Assembly: GCA_036346375.1 (NCBI GenBank)
Contig: CM070517.1
Location: 8,101,161 to 8,165,160 of the forward strand
Reading direction: 5' to 3'
DNA length: 64,000 nt
Source of the DNA: Guadua angustifolia
Lineage: Eukaryota > Streptophyta > Magnoliopsida > Poales > Poaceae
Position 1 is the stretch's first letter; each line of letters starts with the position of its first letter. Under the pieces are notes generated by a model, which ran no database searches, was not told the origin of the DNA, and saw nothing but the letters and a program-made list of their open reading frames with translations. Shown here one piece after another: positions 47,063-59,137 of the stretch. A program made the translations under genes and the position numbers.

Positions 47063-48510
47063 TGTTGGTGATATGCCCTTGAGACAATCATAGAGATGAT
47101 TGTATCACATCTTATGTTTATGGAACAATATAATTGTTTGTCCTTTGAATAAATATTGATTGGATTAATCAACAAGTAAGTGACTTGTTCGTGAAACTTT
47201 TTCCATATATTGATATTATTCAAGTTATCCCTAGTCGGTAATCATATAAGGACACATATAAGTAAACTAGCATATATGTTGGTTGATGGCCACTTTTCAC
47301 AGGTCATAAATATGGAGATATCAAACCAATAATATAAACACATGTTAGAGAACATGATATTGGTTATTGAGCCACTATGAGACACTGCGAGAACGTTGTA
47401 TTTTTATGTCATTAGTTGGTCTCATATACAATATGTATGCTATATCCTTGGACTTGAGATTGTTGCATGTACTCAAGAAGCGTAATGGCTTACTTTGGGG
47501 TCATCAAATGCTACTCCGTAACTGGGTAGTTATAAAGATGGCTTTCAGGTTTGTCATGAAACATTATGTGAGGCGTGGTCGATCAAGATAGGATTTGCCC
47601 ATCCATACAACGGGAGAGATATCTCTAGGCCTCTCGAGTGATCGGATTCCGGAAAATGCATGGCCATACTACTCGAGTAAAGAGTTACTCGATGTATTCA
47701 GGGAACCCAAGTCATATTATCGAGAAAGAGTGGATGAGCCATAGAGTGGTTGAGCCATCCAAACAAGGATAACAATAACTCGCCTTGGGTTTGACCGATA
47801 TCGTGAGGCAAAAGGAAATGCATATAGAACATTGTTGAGGTTCCAATCTTTACATGTACTCAGGAGTTGGTAAGTCCTGCTAGGGGCTGCTATCGACTAT
47901 TGGTCAAATGCTCGATGGTTGAGTGTGTGGGTGTACCCGATGATTGAATAGGAGTATTCAATGATCGATAGGGATGCTCTAACCATGTCCGAGTGCATGT
48001 GAATCTATAGGGTCACACACTTGATGGGTTAGAATATAGTCGTACAGATTGGATCTGTCACTAATGGGCCAAGTGGGCTTTGACCTTCAGTTGGGCCCTA
48101 ATGTAGGGTGCCGCTGTAGGGGTTAGGACAGCTATTTAAAGAGGGTTCATGGTTGCAATCTATAGAGATTAGAAGGCGCAACCATCGAAACCCGAGCCGT
48201 CACCACTTGAGCCTTCCCGTGCACGTTGGAGCTGGCACACCGTCGCACGACGTTCCTTTCCCGAACGTGTGGATACTGGTAGAGGTGTTGCTGCTACTGC
48301 GACACTGATCGGGACAATTGACCACCGAACGAGGAAGATCGACCACTGCAACTGGACGCGAATTTCGTTGATTCGAGATACATCAACTTCCTTCCGCTGC
48401 ACTGCGCGTCTAGTGGTAACGATCTATGATCATATATTTGCGTGGCTTCCTGGTTTACGAGGTAGAAAAATTTTAATTGTGCGCTAGCGTAGCCTACCCG
48501 TATCCCTTTA
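47063..48510 (+). repeat. 3' LTR of the Angela-like element
   Basis: About 1.45 kb, near-identical in order to 36751-38132. It is longer mainly through a ~30-bp block near 47090 and a small duplication (gagccatagagtggttgagc region) near 47735-47760. ORFs inside (47367-47591, 48269-48487) have exact counterparts in the 5' LTR and are not genes. Confidence 0.88.
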
Positions 48511-48809
48511 GACTGACTTTTAGTCTAACTTTTAGGTGTGAGGGGTGCAAGTCGGGAATGAGGGGTGAGAGGAGTGGGTTTGGCATTTTATACTTAGTAG
48601 AAGGGGTAATTTCCTTCAACTCTAGTAGCTAAGTCAAAATCCCAACTCACCGAAGCTATAAAAAGCTATTCCAAACCAGCTTTTAGCTTCTTCTAGCACA
48701 AATAGGCATTGGCTTTTAGTTTCCGGTTGCTGAGAAACCAACTGTTTGAAATAACTTCCAGCTTCCAGATAGGAGAAGACGAAGTTGAGCTATCCTAAAC
48801 AGGGCCTAA

Positions 48810-50064
48810 AAAGCCCATAACTTCACAGACAGAGTCTAAATTGAGCATTCTTGGACTTTGTTGGAAGGCATATTGAGAGGCCCATACAATGGATAAGGTG
48901 CAAGCCCCAAATTTGATGTGTGTGTCACAATATTCGACACAACAGATAAGTTGTAAAATTAGGGATTCGTTTGTTTAAATCTAGAGATAGAATTAAAGTG
49001 TTGGGCCATGTGTTCTGCACGAAATAGGAATTAGGGTTTGTGTTTGGTGCATTTTCCACTTCATGGGATGGCAATAGGTGGTTGGCCAGCACTAAGTATT
49101 AGGGTATGTTATTGTATTCAGCAAGACAATATTATTATGAATTAGGTTTGATCTTTTGGTGTTCTTTGCAGAAACCAAGGGATTTTCTCTTCAAATGTTC
49201 TTGTGAAACCTTCGAGATTGCTTGGATTGATCGGTCGTGATCAACCTTTCCATGTACTTGCCATCATGCAGGCTATGTGTGGATTGGATCACTGTGATTG
49301 CCACTTCTGTGATCATCTGCTTGACACGCGGTGGTTATTGTTGATTTTTGTTGCTACACTCGAGTAATCATCGACATCGTCGTGTGTATCGTCGTCATCA
49401 CAAGATCAGCCCATCTCAAGTTACTACCTAATAGCGAGTACTTGTTATTAAGTATGAATATTGCTAGAATTCAAATATATCCAAACTGTGTCGGTGAACC
49501 ATAGTGAAACCTAACATGAGACGAGAAATGACGGAAACAAGAACTAGAGGTCAATTTAGACCATACGTACATAATTCATGAGTCTAGCCACCCCTCATTT
49601 GGCCTGTCTCCTAAGCCTATGCGGCCAATCACAAGGGGTGGAAGGCGCATGGATCCATCTGCATATAAAAAAAAAAGGGTACATCTGCCTTGAATAGCAA
49701 AAAAAAATAGAAGAAAGAGAGTACATCGGCATTCACTCGTGACGTGCTAATCAGCATGCTGTAGTTGAATATCCCATACCTCACGGCGCATCTAACAGGA
49801 ATCTCCTGTCGATCAATCTGTCCTTCGAAACTTTATTTGTCCTGTTTTCATTTCGACTAGAGAATGTCCTTGTGTAGTGAGTAGTGTCTATTTACGCTTG
49901 GGTGTAAATGTTTTATTCGTTGATGCTGCTTAGTGATCCACGCTGTGGTTCACAATTTTGACTTTGGATTTTTATCTAAGTTTATGTGATAAGGAAGTAA
50001 TCAATTTATTTAAGGTAGTTGGAAGCCACAACATCAATAATTAGGTATTTTTAAAAACTTAAAC

Positions 50065-50066
<2 letters not shown>
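48810..50066. other. Gypsy 3' remnant and unassigned sequence
   Basis: Text right after the MITE (aagcccataacttcacagac) continues the Gypsy element interrupted at 36641. It reads like the 3' untranslated/LTR part, up to perhaps 49500. The rest to 50066 is AT-rich with short A-runs (49668-49710) and no gene. Confidence 0.4.

Positions 50067-50146
<80 letters not shown>
50067..50146. repeat. (TA)40 microsatellite
   Basis: Eighty bases of uninterrupted TA. The ORF at 50034-50228 is its translation. Confidence 0.97.
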
Positions 50147-50148
<2 letters not shown>

Positions 50149-50329
50149 GAATTTGTTAGAATTTTTCTTTTTGTAACTCTCGATATATAATGAATTTGAT
50201 CTTGAAATTTCATACATAGGTAGGGCAATCTATAAAGTACATCTACAATTTTTTTCAGAATTTTTCGTAACTTTTGTTAGTTGGTGTGCACGGTGTGTAC
50301 ATTGTGAAGGCTGTGTGCACAGGATATAT

Positions 50330-50334
<5 letters not shown>

Positions 50335-50412
<78 letters not shown>
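50335..50412. repeat. (AT)39 microsatellite
   Basis: Seventy-eight bases of uninterrupted AT, 188 bp after the first array and running into a short GTAT repeat. It ends about 20 bp before a MITE. Confidence 0.97.
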
Positions 50413-50421
<9 letters not shown>

Positions 50422-50430
50422 AATGAAGCC

Positions 50431-50806
50431 TCTTTTCTACTTCCGGGAGTAACTACTCTCTATACCGTACCTCACAACGTATGGGGTATAGTACCTCGTG
50501 CGATGGAGAGTATATACGCGTAGTATACGAGTATATAAGATCATCTAGGTGGTATGTATATTTTTTCAGAGATGGTATGCATATTTTTTGGACATACTCC
50601 TTTTTATATGCGTATATGAAAGTATTTGCAAAATACGTGAAAAATTATGAACTCCCTTGCAATTTTTTCATGTGGCACACATTGGAATATCTTATAATTA
50701 GTGTATGACTGTACCTAAAGTGATAAAGGAGTATTTCAAGTTCATTTAGGTGGTATTTCAGAAGTGGGAGTAACTACTTCTAGGAGTAAAAGATATTTTT
50801 CCTATA
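50431..50806. mobile_element. Small MITE, left copy
   Basis: About 376 bp, opening with tcttttctacttccgggagt and closing with the approximate inverse (gggagtaactacttctagga, then gtaaaagata). A similar sequence of similar length stands at 59138-59510. Both end with tttcctatatatgt. Non-coding; the ORF at 50481-50708 has no domain. Confidence 0.55.
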
Positions 50807-51119
50807 TATGTGTGTGCGCGCACGCTATTCTACATCCGCGTGTAGAATGACTTATTTTAAGCACCAGACAATTTTCCATACTGATCGAGCACACTTTGCG
50901 GCATTACTTAACAAGCAATAAATTAGCGCATATGTCCAGTGTACTAAATCCAGCTAGTAAATGACAAAGAAATGTCACTTCTTGTTTCTTGTTTGTACAT
51001 GAATCTGTTTTTTTATTTAGCCATAAAATTCAAATAAGAATGATTTTGATCTTTAAATTTTTTAGGATAGTAGAATCCCATATCCCTACATATGGTAATT
51101 TTTTGAAATTTTTTCAAAA

Positions 51120-52980
51120 TATGTACATATGTTTTTCATGAACATTAGAAAACATTGGATATGTTACCTTTTACTATACAAACAAATGACATGTTACGAG
51201 CTATTACACCAGATGTTACAACAGCTTTACACAGGATATAGTAACACCTTGAGTAATAGAAAGTAAAATGTTATTTTCTTGACAGTAAAAGATAGTATGT
51301 GAAGTTGTTTGGCACTTTCTTATTTTCATGTATCTCAAATCCAATTGAGTTTGGTCTTCAAATTTTACAAGGCTGTAAAATCTCACCTTCCCTACATGTG
51401 GTAATTTTTTTAACAATTTTTCATAGTAAAATGTTATTTTTATGACAGTAAAAGATAATACATGCTACTGTTTGGCACGTTGTTATTTTCATATCTCTCA
51501 AATCCGATTGAGTTTGGTCTTTAAATTTTACAAGATTGTAGAAGCTCATCTACCCTATGTGTGGTAATTTTTTGAGGATTTTTCAAATATTTACTGTAGG
51601 TCCGACAAATAGAACTAAATTCTTATTCACGAGAATCATAAGTACACATTTTCAAAAAATTCTCAAAAAATTACCATAGATAGGGGAGGCGAGATTATAT
51701 AATACTACAAAAATTAAAGACCAAAATAAATATCATCTGAAAGATATAAAAAATTGGTTAATTAGTGATTTTTCACTATTTAGTGATTTGTCAATTTCAT
51801 ATCTTTCAAATACGATTGAGTTTCATCTTCAAATTTTGTAGGCCTGTAGAAGCTCACCTACCCTATATATGGTAATTTATGGAGATTTTTTAAAACTTTT
51901 ACATATAATTTTCATAAATTTTACATCATGAGGCTACTGTATACAGTATGTAGTAACACATTGAGTAATAGGTAGTAAAATGTAATTTTCTTAATAGTAA
52001 AAGGTATTATATGCTATTCTTTGGTACTTTATTATTTCTGTATCTCTTAATTCTGATTGAATTTGATCTTTAAATTTTACAAAGTTGTAGAACCACATCT
52101 CCACTTCGTGTGGTAATTTTTTGAGAAGTTTTTATAGCAAAATGTTATTTTTTATAGTAAAAGATAAGATATGCTGCTGTTTGGCACTTTATTATTTTCA
52201 TATCTCTCAAATTCAATTGAGTTTGGTCTTTAAATTTTACAAGATTATAGAAGCTTGACTCCTCTACGTGTGGTAATTTTTGGAGCATTTTTCAAATATT
52301 TTACTGCAAGTCCAGCAAACAGAACTATATTCTTATTTACAAAAACCATATTTATGTATTTGCAAAAATTCTCAAACAATTACCATAGATAGGGGAGATG
52401 AGATTATACAACCCTGTAAAATTTGAAGAACAAAATTAATATCAGCTGAAAGATATGAAAAAGACAAATTTAACTAACTAGTGGTTTTGCACTGTTTAGT
52501 GATTTGTCAATTTCATATCTTTCAAATGCGATTGAGTTTGATCTTTAATTTTTGTAGGCCTATATAGATGCTCAGCTACCTTACATATGGTAATTTTTTT
52601 GATATTTTTTGAAAACTTGTACATATGATTTTCATAAATTTTACATTATAAGGCAGTTGTATACAATATATAGTAACACATTGAGTAATAGGCAGTAAAA
52701 TGTAGTTTTCTTGAAAGTAAAAGATAGTATATACTGCTGTTTAGTACATTGTTATTTTCATATCTTTCAAATCTGATTGAGTTTGGTTTTCAAATTTTAC
52801 AAGGTTGTAGAATCATATCTCCCCTAGATGTGGTAATTTTTTGATAATTTTTCATTGTAAAATGTTATTTTTTTATAGTAAAGCATATGATATGTTATTG
52901 TTTGGCACTTTATTATTTTTATATATTTCAAATTTGATTGAGTTTGGTGTTCAAGTTTTATAGGATTATAGAAGCTTGAC
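51120..52980. repeat. ~715-bp tandem array with internal sub-repeats
   Basis: The phrase gtaacac(c/a)ttgagtaata recurs at 51241, 51953 and 52673 (spacings 712 and 720). Between, a sub-repeat with gtaaaatgttatttt, a ttgagtttggtctt core and gtggtaattttttga recurs about every 160-280 bp. An inverted version (accatagatagggga) occurs once per unit (51680, 52385). The third unit is cut by the Gypsy element at 52980 and continues at 58575-58800, where tacgtgtggtaattttttga and the inverted word near 58700 are found again. Confidence 0.8.
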
Positions 52981-53350
52981 TGTTATATCCCTTAACCGCC
53001 AGCAATACTGGGACGTGAGATGATCAGGAATCGTAGCAAGAAAAGAACGAACAATCGGGAATCACAGAGATAACAAAGAACAACCAGAATAGAAAAGGGG
53101 AAGAACAGCCAAAAGGCGACAAAAGAAAGATTTCATTCCATTTTCCAAATCACCCTCCAGAACCTTCAGCCAACCCTTATATAGCCTCCACAATTACAGT
53201 TTTACTCACGCAACAACCCACCCACTCAATACATTCCACTTTAACCTTTTTGAAACTACCGCTCAGTATTTTCATCGTTTTACTGTTCACCGTCATTTTC
53301 AAACTATGACCGCCCGATACACCGCGACTTAGTCTTGTCCACCCGTAACA
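52981..53350 (-). repeat. 3' LTR of the Reina-like element
   Basis: 370 bp, the inverse-strand downstream LTR. A TATA-like CTATATAAG lies on its minus strand (53172-53182). The polypurine tract on the minus strand (AAGGGGGAGCAG, rc of 53351-53362) precedes it immediately. Confidence 0.95.
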
Positions 53351-53372
53351 CTGCTCCCCCTTGATTCGTTGC

Positions 53373-56300
53373 TTATCCCCAAGCAATGGCTGACGGAAAA
53401 CGAGCTTGCAACACTGGCAAGTCCTCCCAAGTGGTCGCTGCTACCGATAATCCCTTCCATTTCACCAGGCCTTGAGCCACTGCAGCATTTCCTTTCTTCA
53501 CCAGCCGCCGCTCAAGAATCATTTCAGGTTCAGTCACTTGCACGTCCAGATCCGCCATTTTCGGAAGCTCAGCATAGACAGGGGAGTAGTCTGGTGTGAA
53601 TGGTTTAAGCTGGGAGACATGAAAAACAGGATGTACAAGACTCTCTGGTGGAAGATCTAACTGATAAGCTGCCTGACCGATCTTCTGAACAATCTTAAAG
53701 GGACCATAAAATTTGTAAGACAACTTGGGAAAAGGTTTGTTCAACAGGGAAGTTTGAGCATAGGGTTGCATCTTCAAAAGCACCTGCTCCCCAACCTCAA
53801 ATTGGCGCTCTTTGCGATGCTGATCCGCTTGAAGCTTCATACGGTTTTGAGCGCGAGATAAATGATGTTTCACCAACTCAGTGTACTGTTGCCGATCCCG
53901 GAGCAAATCATTTACTTCTTCAGAGCTACTGGTCAGAGATAGAGGCCATGGTCCATAGTTGGGTTCTACTCCATATAGGACACGAAAAGGGGAACAGGCC
54001 AGTGAGGAGTGAAAACTGGTGTTATACCAAAATTCAGCAAGAGACAGCCATGCTCTCCATTTTTTTGGCGACTCATGCACCGCACATCTCAAGTACATTT
54101 CCAGACATTGATTCACTCGCTCCGTCTGCCCGTCAGTCTGTGGATGATAGGCAGTGCTATATTGCAACTTGGTCTCCAATAACTTGAACAACTCACGCCA
54201 GAAAAGGCTGGTAAAGATACGATCCCGGTCAGTCGTAATGGTGGTGGGAACACCATGCAACCGGACCACGTTGTCTAAGAATGCTTTGGCCACGGTGGAC
54301 GCAGTGAAGGGATGTTTAAGGGGCACAAAATGGGCATATTTAGACAAGCGATCGACCACGACCATGATAACATTATATCCTTCTGACATCGGCAAACCCT
54401 CAATAAAGTTCATAGTGATCTCATGCCATACAACTTCCGGAATGGGCAGAGGTTGAAGCAGACCCGCTGGTTTGGAGCGCTCACTTTTAGCCAATTGACA
54501 CACCCGGCATTGCTTCACAAAGTCTTCAACACTATGCTTCAAGCCCTCCCAGTGAAAAAGGTGGCGCATACGCTGATAAGTGGCCAGTATCCCTGAATGT
54601 CCTCCCAGCGGACTCGAATGGAAAGCAGCTATCAACTTGGTTCTTAAGGCAGAATTATCACCAATCCATATCCTTCCACGATTCTTGATCAAGCCCTGAT
54701 GAAGTTCATAACCCTGCTCATCCGGGCTGTGGACAGCCAACCGAGCCAACCGGTGCTGAGCAATAGCGTCGGTAGCATACGAATTGACAATCTCCTGAAC
54801 CCAAACCGGTTGGGCTTCAGATGTGATTTGTAAAGCCAAAAGAGATCCAACCCGAGAGAGCGCATCAGTGACAATATTTCCTCGACCTTTCTTATATACA
54901 ATGCGGAAGCGCAAACCCATTAACTTGGTCATAGCCTTCCGTTGCATATCGGATTGTAACTGTTGAGCATCCAAGTAACAAAGGCTTCTATGATCGGTCT
55001 TAATTATGAATTCTTTGTGTTGCAAATAAGTTCTCCACTTGTCCACTGCCAAAATCAATGCCAAAAACTCTTTTTCATATATAGAGAGACCTCTGTGAGC
55101 TGGTCCAATTGCTTTGCTAAAGAAGGCAACTGGATGGCCTTGCTGCAACAACACCGCACCTACCCCGAGATCACAAGCATCCGTCTCAACTTCAAAACTC
55201 TGATCAAAATCAGGCAATTTCAACACCAGTGTAGTAACCATGGCTTGTTTGAGACGAAGAAAAGCCTCCTCTGCGTGTGTGTCCCAACTGAAGGCTTTTT
55301 TCTTCAAACGATCAGTCAAAGTCTTAGCCAGAATACCATACGCTTCGACAAATTTGTGATAATAGCCAGTGAGTCCAAGAAAACCCCTTAATTCAGTGAT
55401 GCTCTGAGGTGTCGGCCAATCTAACATGACCTAGATCTTCTTCGTATCCGCAGCAACACCCTCATCTGAGATTATATGGCCCAAATACTCCAATTTTCGC
55501 TAAGCAAACATACACTTAAACCTTTTGACAAAAAATTGATGTGTGTGAAGGGTTTGTAACACTACTGTTAAATGCTCAACATGTGCCACTAGTGTAGGGC
55601 TGTATACAAGGATATCATCCATGAATACCAATACAAACCTCCTGAGAAAGGGTGCTAAAATTGAATTCATCACACACTGAAATGTCGCCGGTGCGTTGGT
55701 GAGACCGAATGGCATGACTTTGAATTGATAAAGGCCATGATGGGTCTTGAATGCAGTTTTAGCTTCATCTTCTTCCTTCATACAGATTTGATGGTACCCC
55801 GCCCGAAGGTCCAACTTCGAAAAATACTGAGTACCAGTTAATTCATCCAACAACTCATCGATAATTGGCATCGAAAATTTGTTCTTAATAGTCAAATCAT
55901 TCAAGCACCTATAATCAACACAAAACCTCCAAAATCCGTCCTTCTTTTGCACCAACAAGACCGGAGATGCAAATGGACTGGCACTTGGAATAATAATCCC
56001 TGCAACAAGCATCTCAGCAACTTGCCGTTCAATCTCAGTTTTATGCATTGGAGAGTACCTGTATGGGCGGGAATTTACTAGAGTAGCACCAGGAACCAGT
56101 GTAATAGCATGATCATACTCCCTTCGAGGTGGAACACCCTTGGGTTCAGCAAACACTAAAGCATGACGGTCCAAGATGGCAGCTATTTCAGGAGGAATTG
56201 AATCACTTGGTTCTGTGTCAGCAGACTCAATAACAGCCATTGCCCAAATGTCATTGCCCTTTTCCCATTTGGTGAATTGCTCAATAGTTAACGGTTGAAG

Positions 56301-56588
56301 GTTCATCTCTTTGCCACGAGTGATGCCCATAAGTTTAACTGGTTTACCCTTGTACTGAAACTCAAGGATTTTCTCTTGCCAGTGACAAGTCATCGGACTA
56401 TGTAATCGTAACCAGTCCATGCCAAGTATAGCATCATATGCCCCTAGCTCCAAAACACGGAAATCATGTGTGAATGTATAGCCCTGTGACCACCAATCCA
56501 ACTGCTTTGCCACTCGATCACAACACAAGAAATCACCATTTGCCACCCGGACTGTGACTGGAGGGCAACCTTGAGAAATATAAGCCAA
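53373..56588 (-). pseudogene. Reina-like pol (protease to chromodomain), two stops
   Basis: A single minus-strand frame from 56588 to 53373, interrupted only by TAG at 55500-55502 and TAG at 55431-55433. Both stand where Gln fits. Order: end of protease, reverse transcriptase (VLVFMDDILVYS near 55615, catalytic Asp pair), RNase H (KTDHRSLCYLD near 55000), integrase zinc finger (H..H..CRVC..C near 54500-54630), catalytic core (VVVDRLSK, TDRDRIF, HPQTDGQTERVN with the Glu, about 54110-54370), and a chromodomain (LVKWKGL...TWEDLP, about 53400-53470). Only two nonsense changes and the frameshift at the gag/pro side separate it from an open pol. The other ORFs over this span are shadows. Confidence 0.92.
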
Positions 56589-58019
56589 TCTTGTTCAAGA
56601 AATCTGCATTCACAAAACTATGGGAGCTACCAGAGTCAATGAGGATCAACATCACTTGGTTGCGGACTAAAGCCAAAATGCGCACTGTTTCAGTTTCATC
56701 CACTCCGGACAAAGCATTGAGCGACAAGTTGCATGCAGTTTCTTGGTCGATTTCATTTGTTTCCAGCATGTCCAGCACAGTATCGGACAACACCTCTTCT
56801 TGTTCCTCCACTGTGAGAGCATGAAGTTGAGCATGCTGTTTCTTTTTACAGTGCAAAAAATGATTAGGCTCATACTTCTCCCCACATTGATAACATAACC
56901 CATTGGTACGCCAGTACTCCCGTAACTGCCTAGCTTTCCAGAGATCACCCTGTCCAATGCGGGGAGGATTGTGTTGATTGTCCACTTTACTGAGAGCACC
57001 ATACTCCTTCGATGTTCCAAATTTTTGTTTCCAAGTTTTCTGGCGATCAAGCACTTCTTGCTGCACCTTGGCCAACAAAGCTGCGCGATCAACCGTGTCA
57101 GGAATTTGACATTGAACCATCCCTCTTAAGTCCATTTTCAACCCTTTGATAAATTGTGACACAAAGAATTCTTCACCATAATGTGGATTGTGCATCGCAA
57201 TCTCAAACATGAGTTCATCAAATTTTTCCTTGTAATCGGCCACTGAGCCCACTTGCTTAAGTTCCACTAATTCATCTAATAGTCGCTGATGATCAAAGGC
57301 GCCAAACTTTGCTTCCACTGCTTCCACAAATTGCTCCCAATCACCCAACATATTCCGAGCTTTGAACACTTGTAACCACTTTGCTGCATTACCCTCCATA
57401 TGGAGCGTTGCAGCAGTAACCCACAGTGCTTCAGGTATATTAAAAAGAGTATAATAGTCCAAGCATTTTTCTCTCCATAGTCTGGGGTTCTCACCATTAA
57501 ATTTGGGAAATGATAATTTAGGCAGTGGACTTCTAGCGGCCCCATGAAAATCCCGCGGCAATCGCTGATTGAAAGGCGAAACCTCGTGCATACCTCCACC
57601 CGATTCCTGAACGTGCCCCGTGGGAGTTGATGAAGAAGGCTGCACTTCACTTTTTCCCCAGGGATGAACTGGCGGAGGTGCTGGTGTAAACAACGCTTTC
57701 CCCATCACCGACGAAGTCCCCTCCGACCAGCAGGCATCTCCATGGATCGTCCCAACGTGATTTGCGCTACTGCCTGTGCGGTGGCCTCAAGCTATTTCGC
57801 CAGAAGTTGCTGATCCTTCGTGTTTTGTTCCACCACTTTGGCCGTGAGATCAGAGCGCTGCAGAAGTTGTTGTTGTGTAGCATCCATCCTCTCCATGCGT
57901 GCAAAGATGAGATCCAAACTTTCCTTAATACTCGCCTGGTGTTCATCCGAACACTTTGCTGTCTCCCCTATCGCCGCCAAGACGAGCTGGGTCTGAATCG
58001 AAGGTTTCGGAGGAGCCAT
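56533..58019 (-). pseudogene. Reina-like gag with start of protease
   Basis: gag starts ATG 58019 (MAPPKPS) with a coiled-coil-like N-terminus, meets a TAG at 57792-57794 and a frame change before 57708, then is open to 56533. It has a central gag domain (about 57100-57560), a zinc-knuckle variant (CYQCGEKYEPNHFLHC near 56890) and the protease active site IDSGSSHSF near 56640. A one-to-two-base shift near 56575 puts pol in another frame. Confidence 0.88.
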
Positions 58020-58187
58020 TGTGATCGACAAAAATGTCTAACAAAGTCTCCTTTCCCCGAAACGATCACCACACAGACTCGGTAACCCAAGGTTTATGCA
58101 GAGATTCTCAGGATCAAGTGCTTGATCCCGAATACCTCCAACTCTCGTCTGGAAATTTTTACAACTCAGCCCGAATGATTAGAACGA

Positions 58188-58200
58188 GGCTCTGATACCA
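58188..58200 (-). promoter_or_regulatory. Primer-binding site of the Reina-like element
   Basis: On the minus strand TGGTATCAGAGCC, a perfect initiator tRNA-Met complement, three bases from the 5' LTR. Confidence 0.95.
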
Positions 58201-58203
58201 AAA

Positions 58204-58574
58204 TGTTATATCCCTTGGCCGCCAGCAATACTGGGACATGAGATGATCAGGAATCGTAGCAAGAAAAGAACGAACAATCGGGAATCACAGAGATAACAGA
58301 GAACAACCAGAATAGAAAAGGGGAAGAACAGCCAAAAGGCGACAAAAGAAAGATTTCATTCCATTTTCCAAATCACCCTCCAGAACCTTCAGCCAACCCT
58401 TATATAGCCTCCACAATTACAGTTTTACTCACGCAACAACCCACCCACTCAATACATTCCACTTTAACCTTTTCTGAAACTACCGCTCAATATTTTCATC
58501 ATTTTACTGTTCACCGTCATTTTCAAACTATGACCGCCCGATACACCGCGACTTAGTCTTGTCCACCCGTAACA
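58204..58574 (-). repeat. 5' LTR of the Reina-like element
   Basis: 371 bp; the promoter-bearing LTR on the minus strand, with a TATA-like box at 58398-58409. See the element entry for its divergence from the other LTR. Confidence 0.95.
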
Positions 58575-58799
58575 TTGACTCCCCTACGTGTGGTAATTTT
58601 TTGAGAATTTTTCAAATATTTTACTGCTGGACCAACAAACAGGACTATATTCTTATTCATAAAAAACCATATTTACACATTTTCAAAAGTTCTCAAAAAA
58701 TTGCCATAGATAGGGGATGTGAGATTATATAACCCTGTAAAATTTTAAGACCAAAATCAATATCAACTAAAAAATATGAAAAAGACCTAGACAGATACA

Positions 58800-59082
58800 A
58801 ACTACAATACATATTAACTAACTAGGTTGACTAACGCATGAGCTAGTAACTGATTCGATAGTAATTCAATATGATGTTCTATAGTAAAATATATTTGTGA
58901 TTTACTACTGAATTAGATTCATGTATGCTTTGCATGCGCTTCGCTAGTAAATTTATCAATTGTTCTGTAGTAAAATATTTCATCATTTATTAGCAAGCTG
59001 CATTTACTAGTGTTGTTTGCAATGCATTAACTCACTACATTTCGGCCAACGCAAGAAATTTACTTCTCTGGCCAGAGCGCAG
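58800..59082. other. Tail of the tandem-repeat element, non-coding
   Basis: AT-rich sequence between the last recognisable repeat unit and the right inverted repeat. The phrase tagtaaa(a/t) recurs many times (58860-59000). No gene. Confidence 0.6.
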
Positions 59083-59137
59083 AATAGTTATTCTACACTT
59101 GGAAGTAGAATAGCGCCACCGTATGTGTGTGTATAAG

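Larger units (their letters stand above)
36751..48510 (+). mobile_element. Angela-like Copia retrotransposon, complete outline
   Basis: It has two long LTRs, a primer-binding site, gag, protease, integrase, reverse transcriptase, RNase H and a polypurine tract in Copia order. Flanks are GACTA (36746-36750) and GACTG (48511-48515), four of five bases alike, a plausible TSD. LTR text (opening tgttggtgatatgcccttga, and the actgggtagttataaagatg block) and the tract AAGTAGGAGAC before the 3' LTR resemble Triticeae Angela/BARE elements as I remember them. A 3.6-kb LTR of another family is inserted in RNase H. LTRs differ by roughly 5% by eye, with a 20-30-bp indel. Confidence 0.9.
36642..48806. mobile_element. 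MITE split by the Angela-like element
   Basis: The left piece 36642-36750 begins AGCCCTGTTTGGCAT and the right piece 48511-48806 ends CTAAACAGGGCC. They are flanked by TAA at 36639-36641 and 48807-48809. Without the inserted Copia element it is about 400 bp. Inverted ends and a TAA duplication suggest a PIF/Harbinger-like MITE. It lies in the Gypsy gag element: removing it joins gtgagtaa to aagcccataac. Confidence 0.75.
52981..58574 (-). mobile_element. Reina-like Gypsy chromovirus, nearly full length
   Basis: 5,594 bp, minus strand, flanked by a perfect TTGAC TSD (52976-52980 and 58575-58579). LTRs are 370 and 371 bp, TG...CA, and differ at six positions, all transitions, plus one single-base indel (about 1.6%). 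The primer-binding site, gag, protease, reverse transcriptase, RNase H, integrase and a terminal chromodomain are all present. Small size, short LTRs and the chromodomain wording suit the Reina lineage. This is the youngest-looking insertion in the window. Confidence 0.95.
50824..59114. mobile_element. TIR element made of tandem repeats, carrying a Reina-like insertion
   Basis: The ends are inverted repeats of about 32 bp: GCTATTCTAC at 50824 continuing with GTGTAGAAT, and the inverse at 59083-59114, with about six mismatches. Without the Gypsy insertion it is about 2.7 kb. Most of the inside is a tandem array (see next entry). No transposase was seen, so it is a non-autonomous DNA element of unknown superfamily. 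Flanking bases (tgcgcgcac / gccaccgta) give no clear TSD. Confidence 0.6.

Noticed and set aside
53369..58085. Plus-strand ORFs over the Reina-like element
   Set aside because: They are shadows of the minus-strand gag-pol, which has clear domain motifs.
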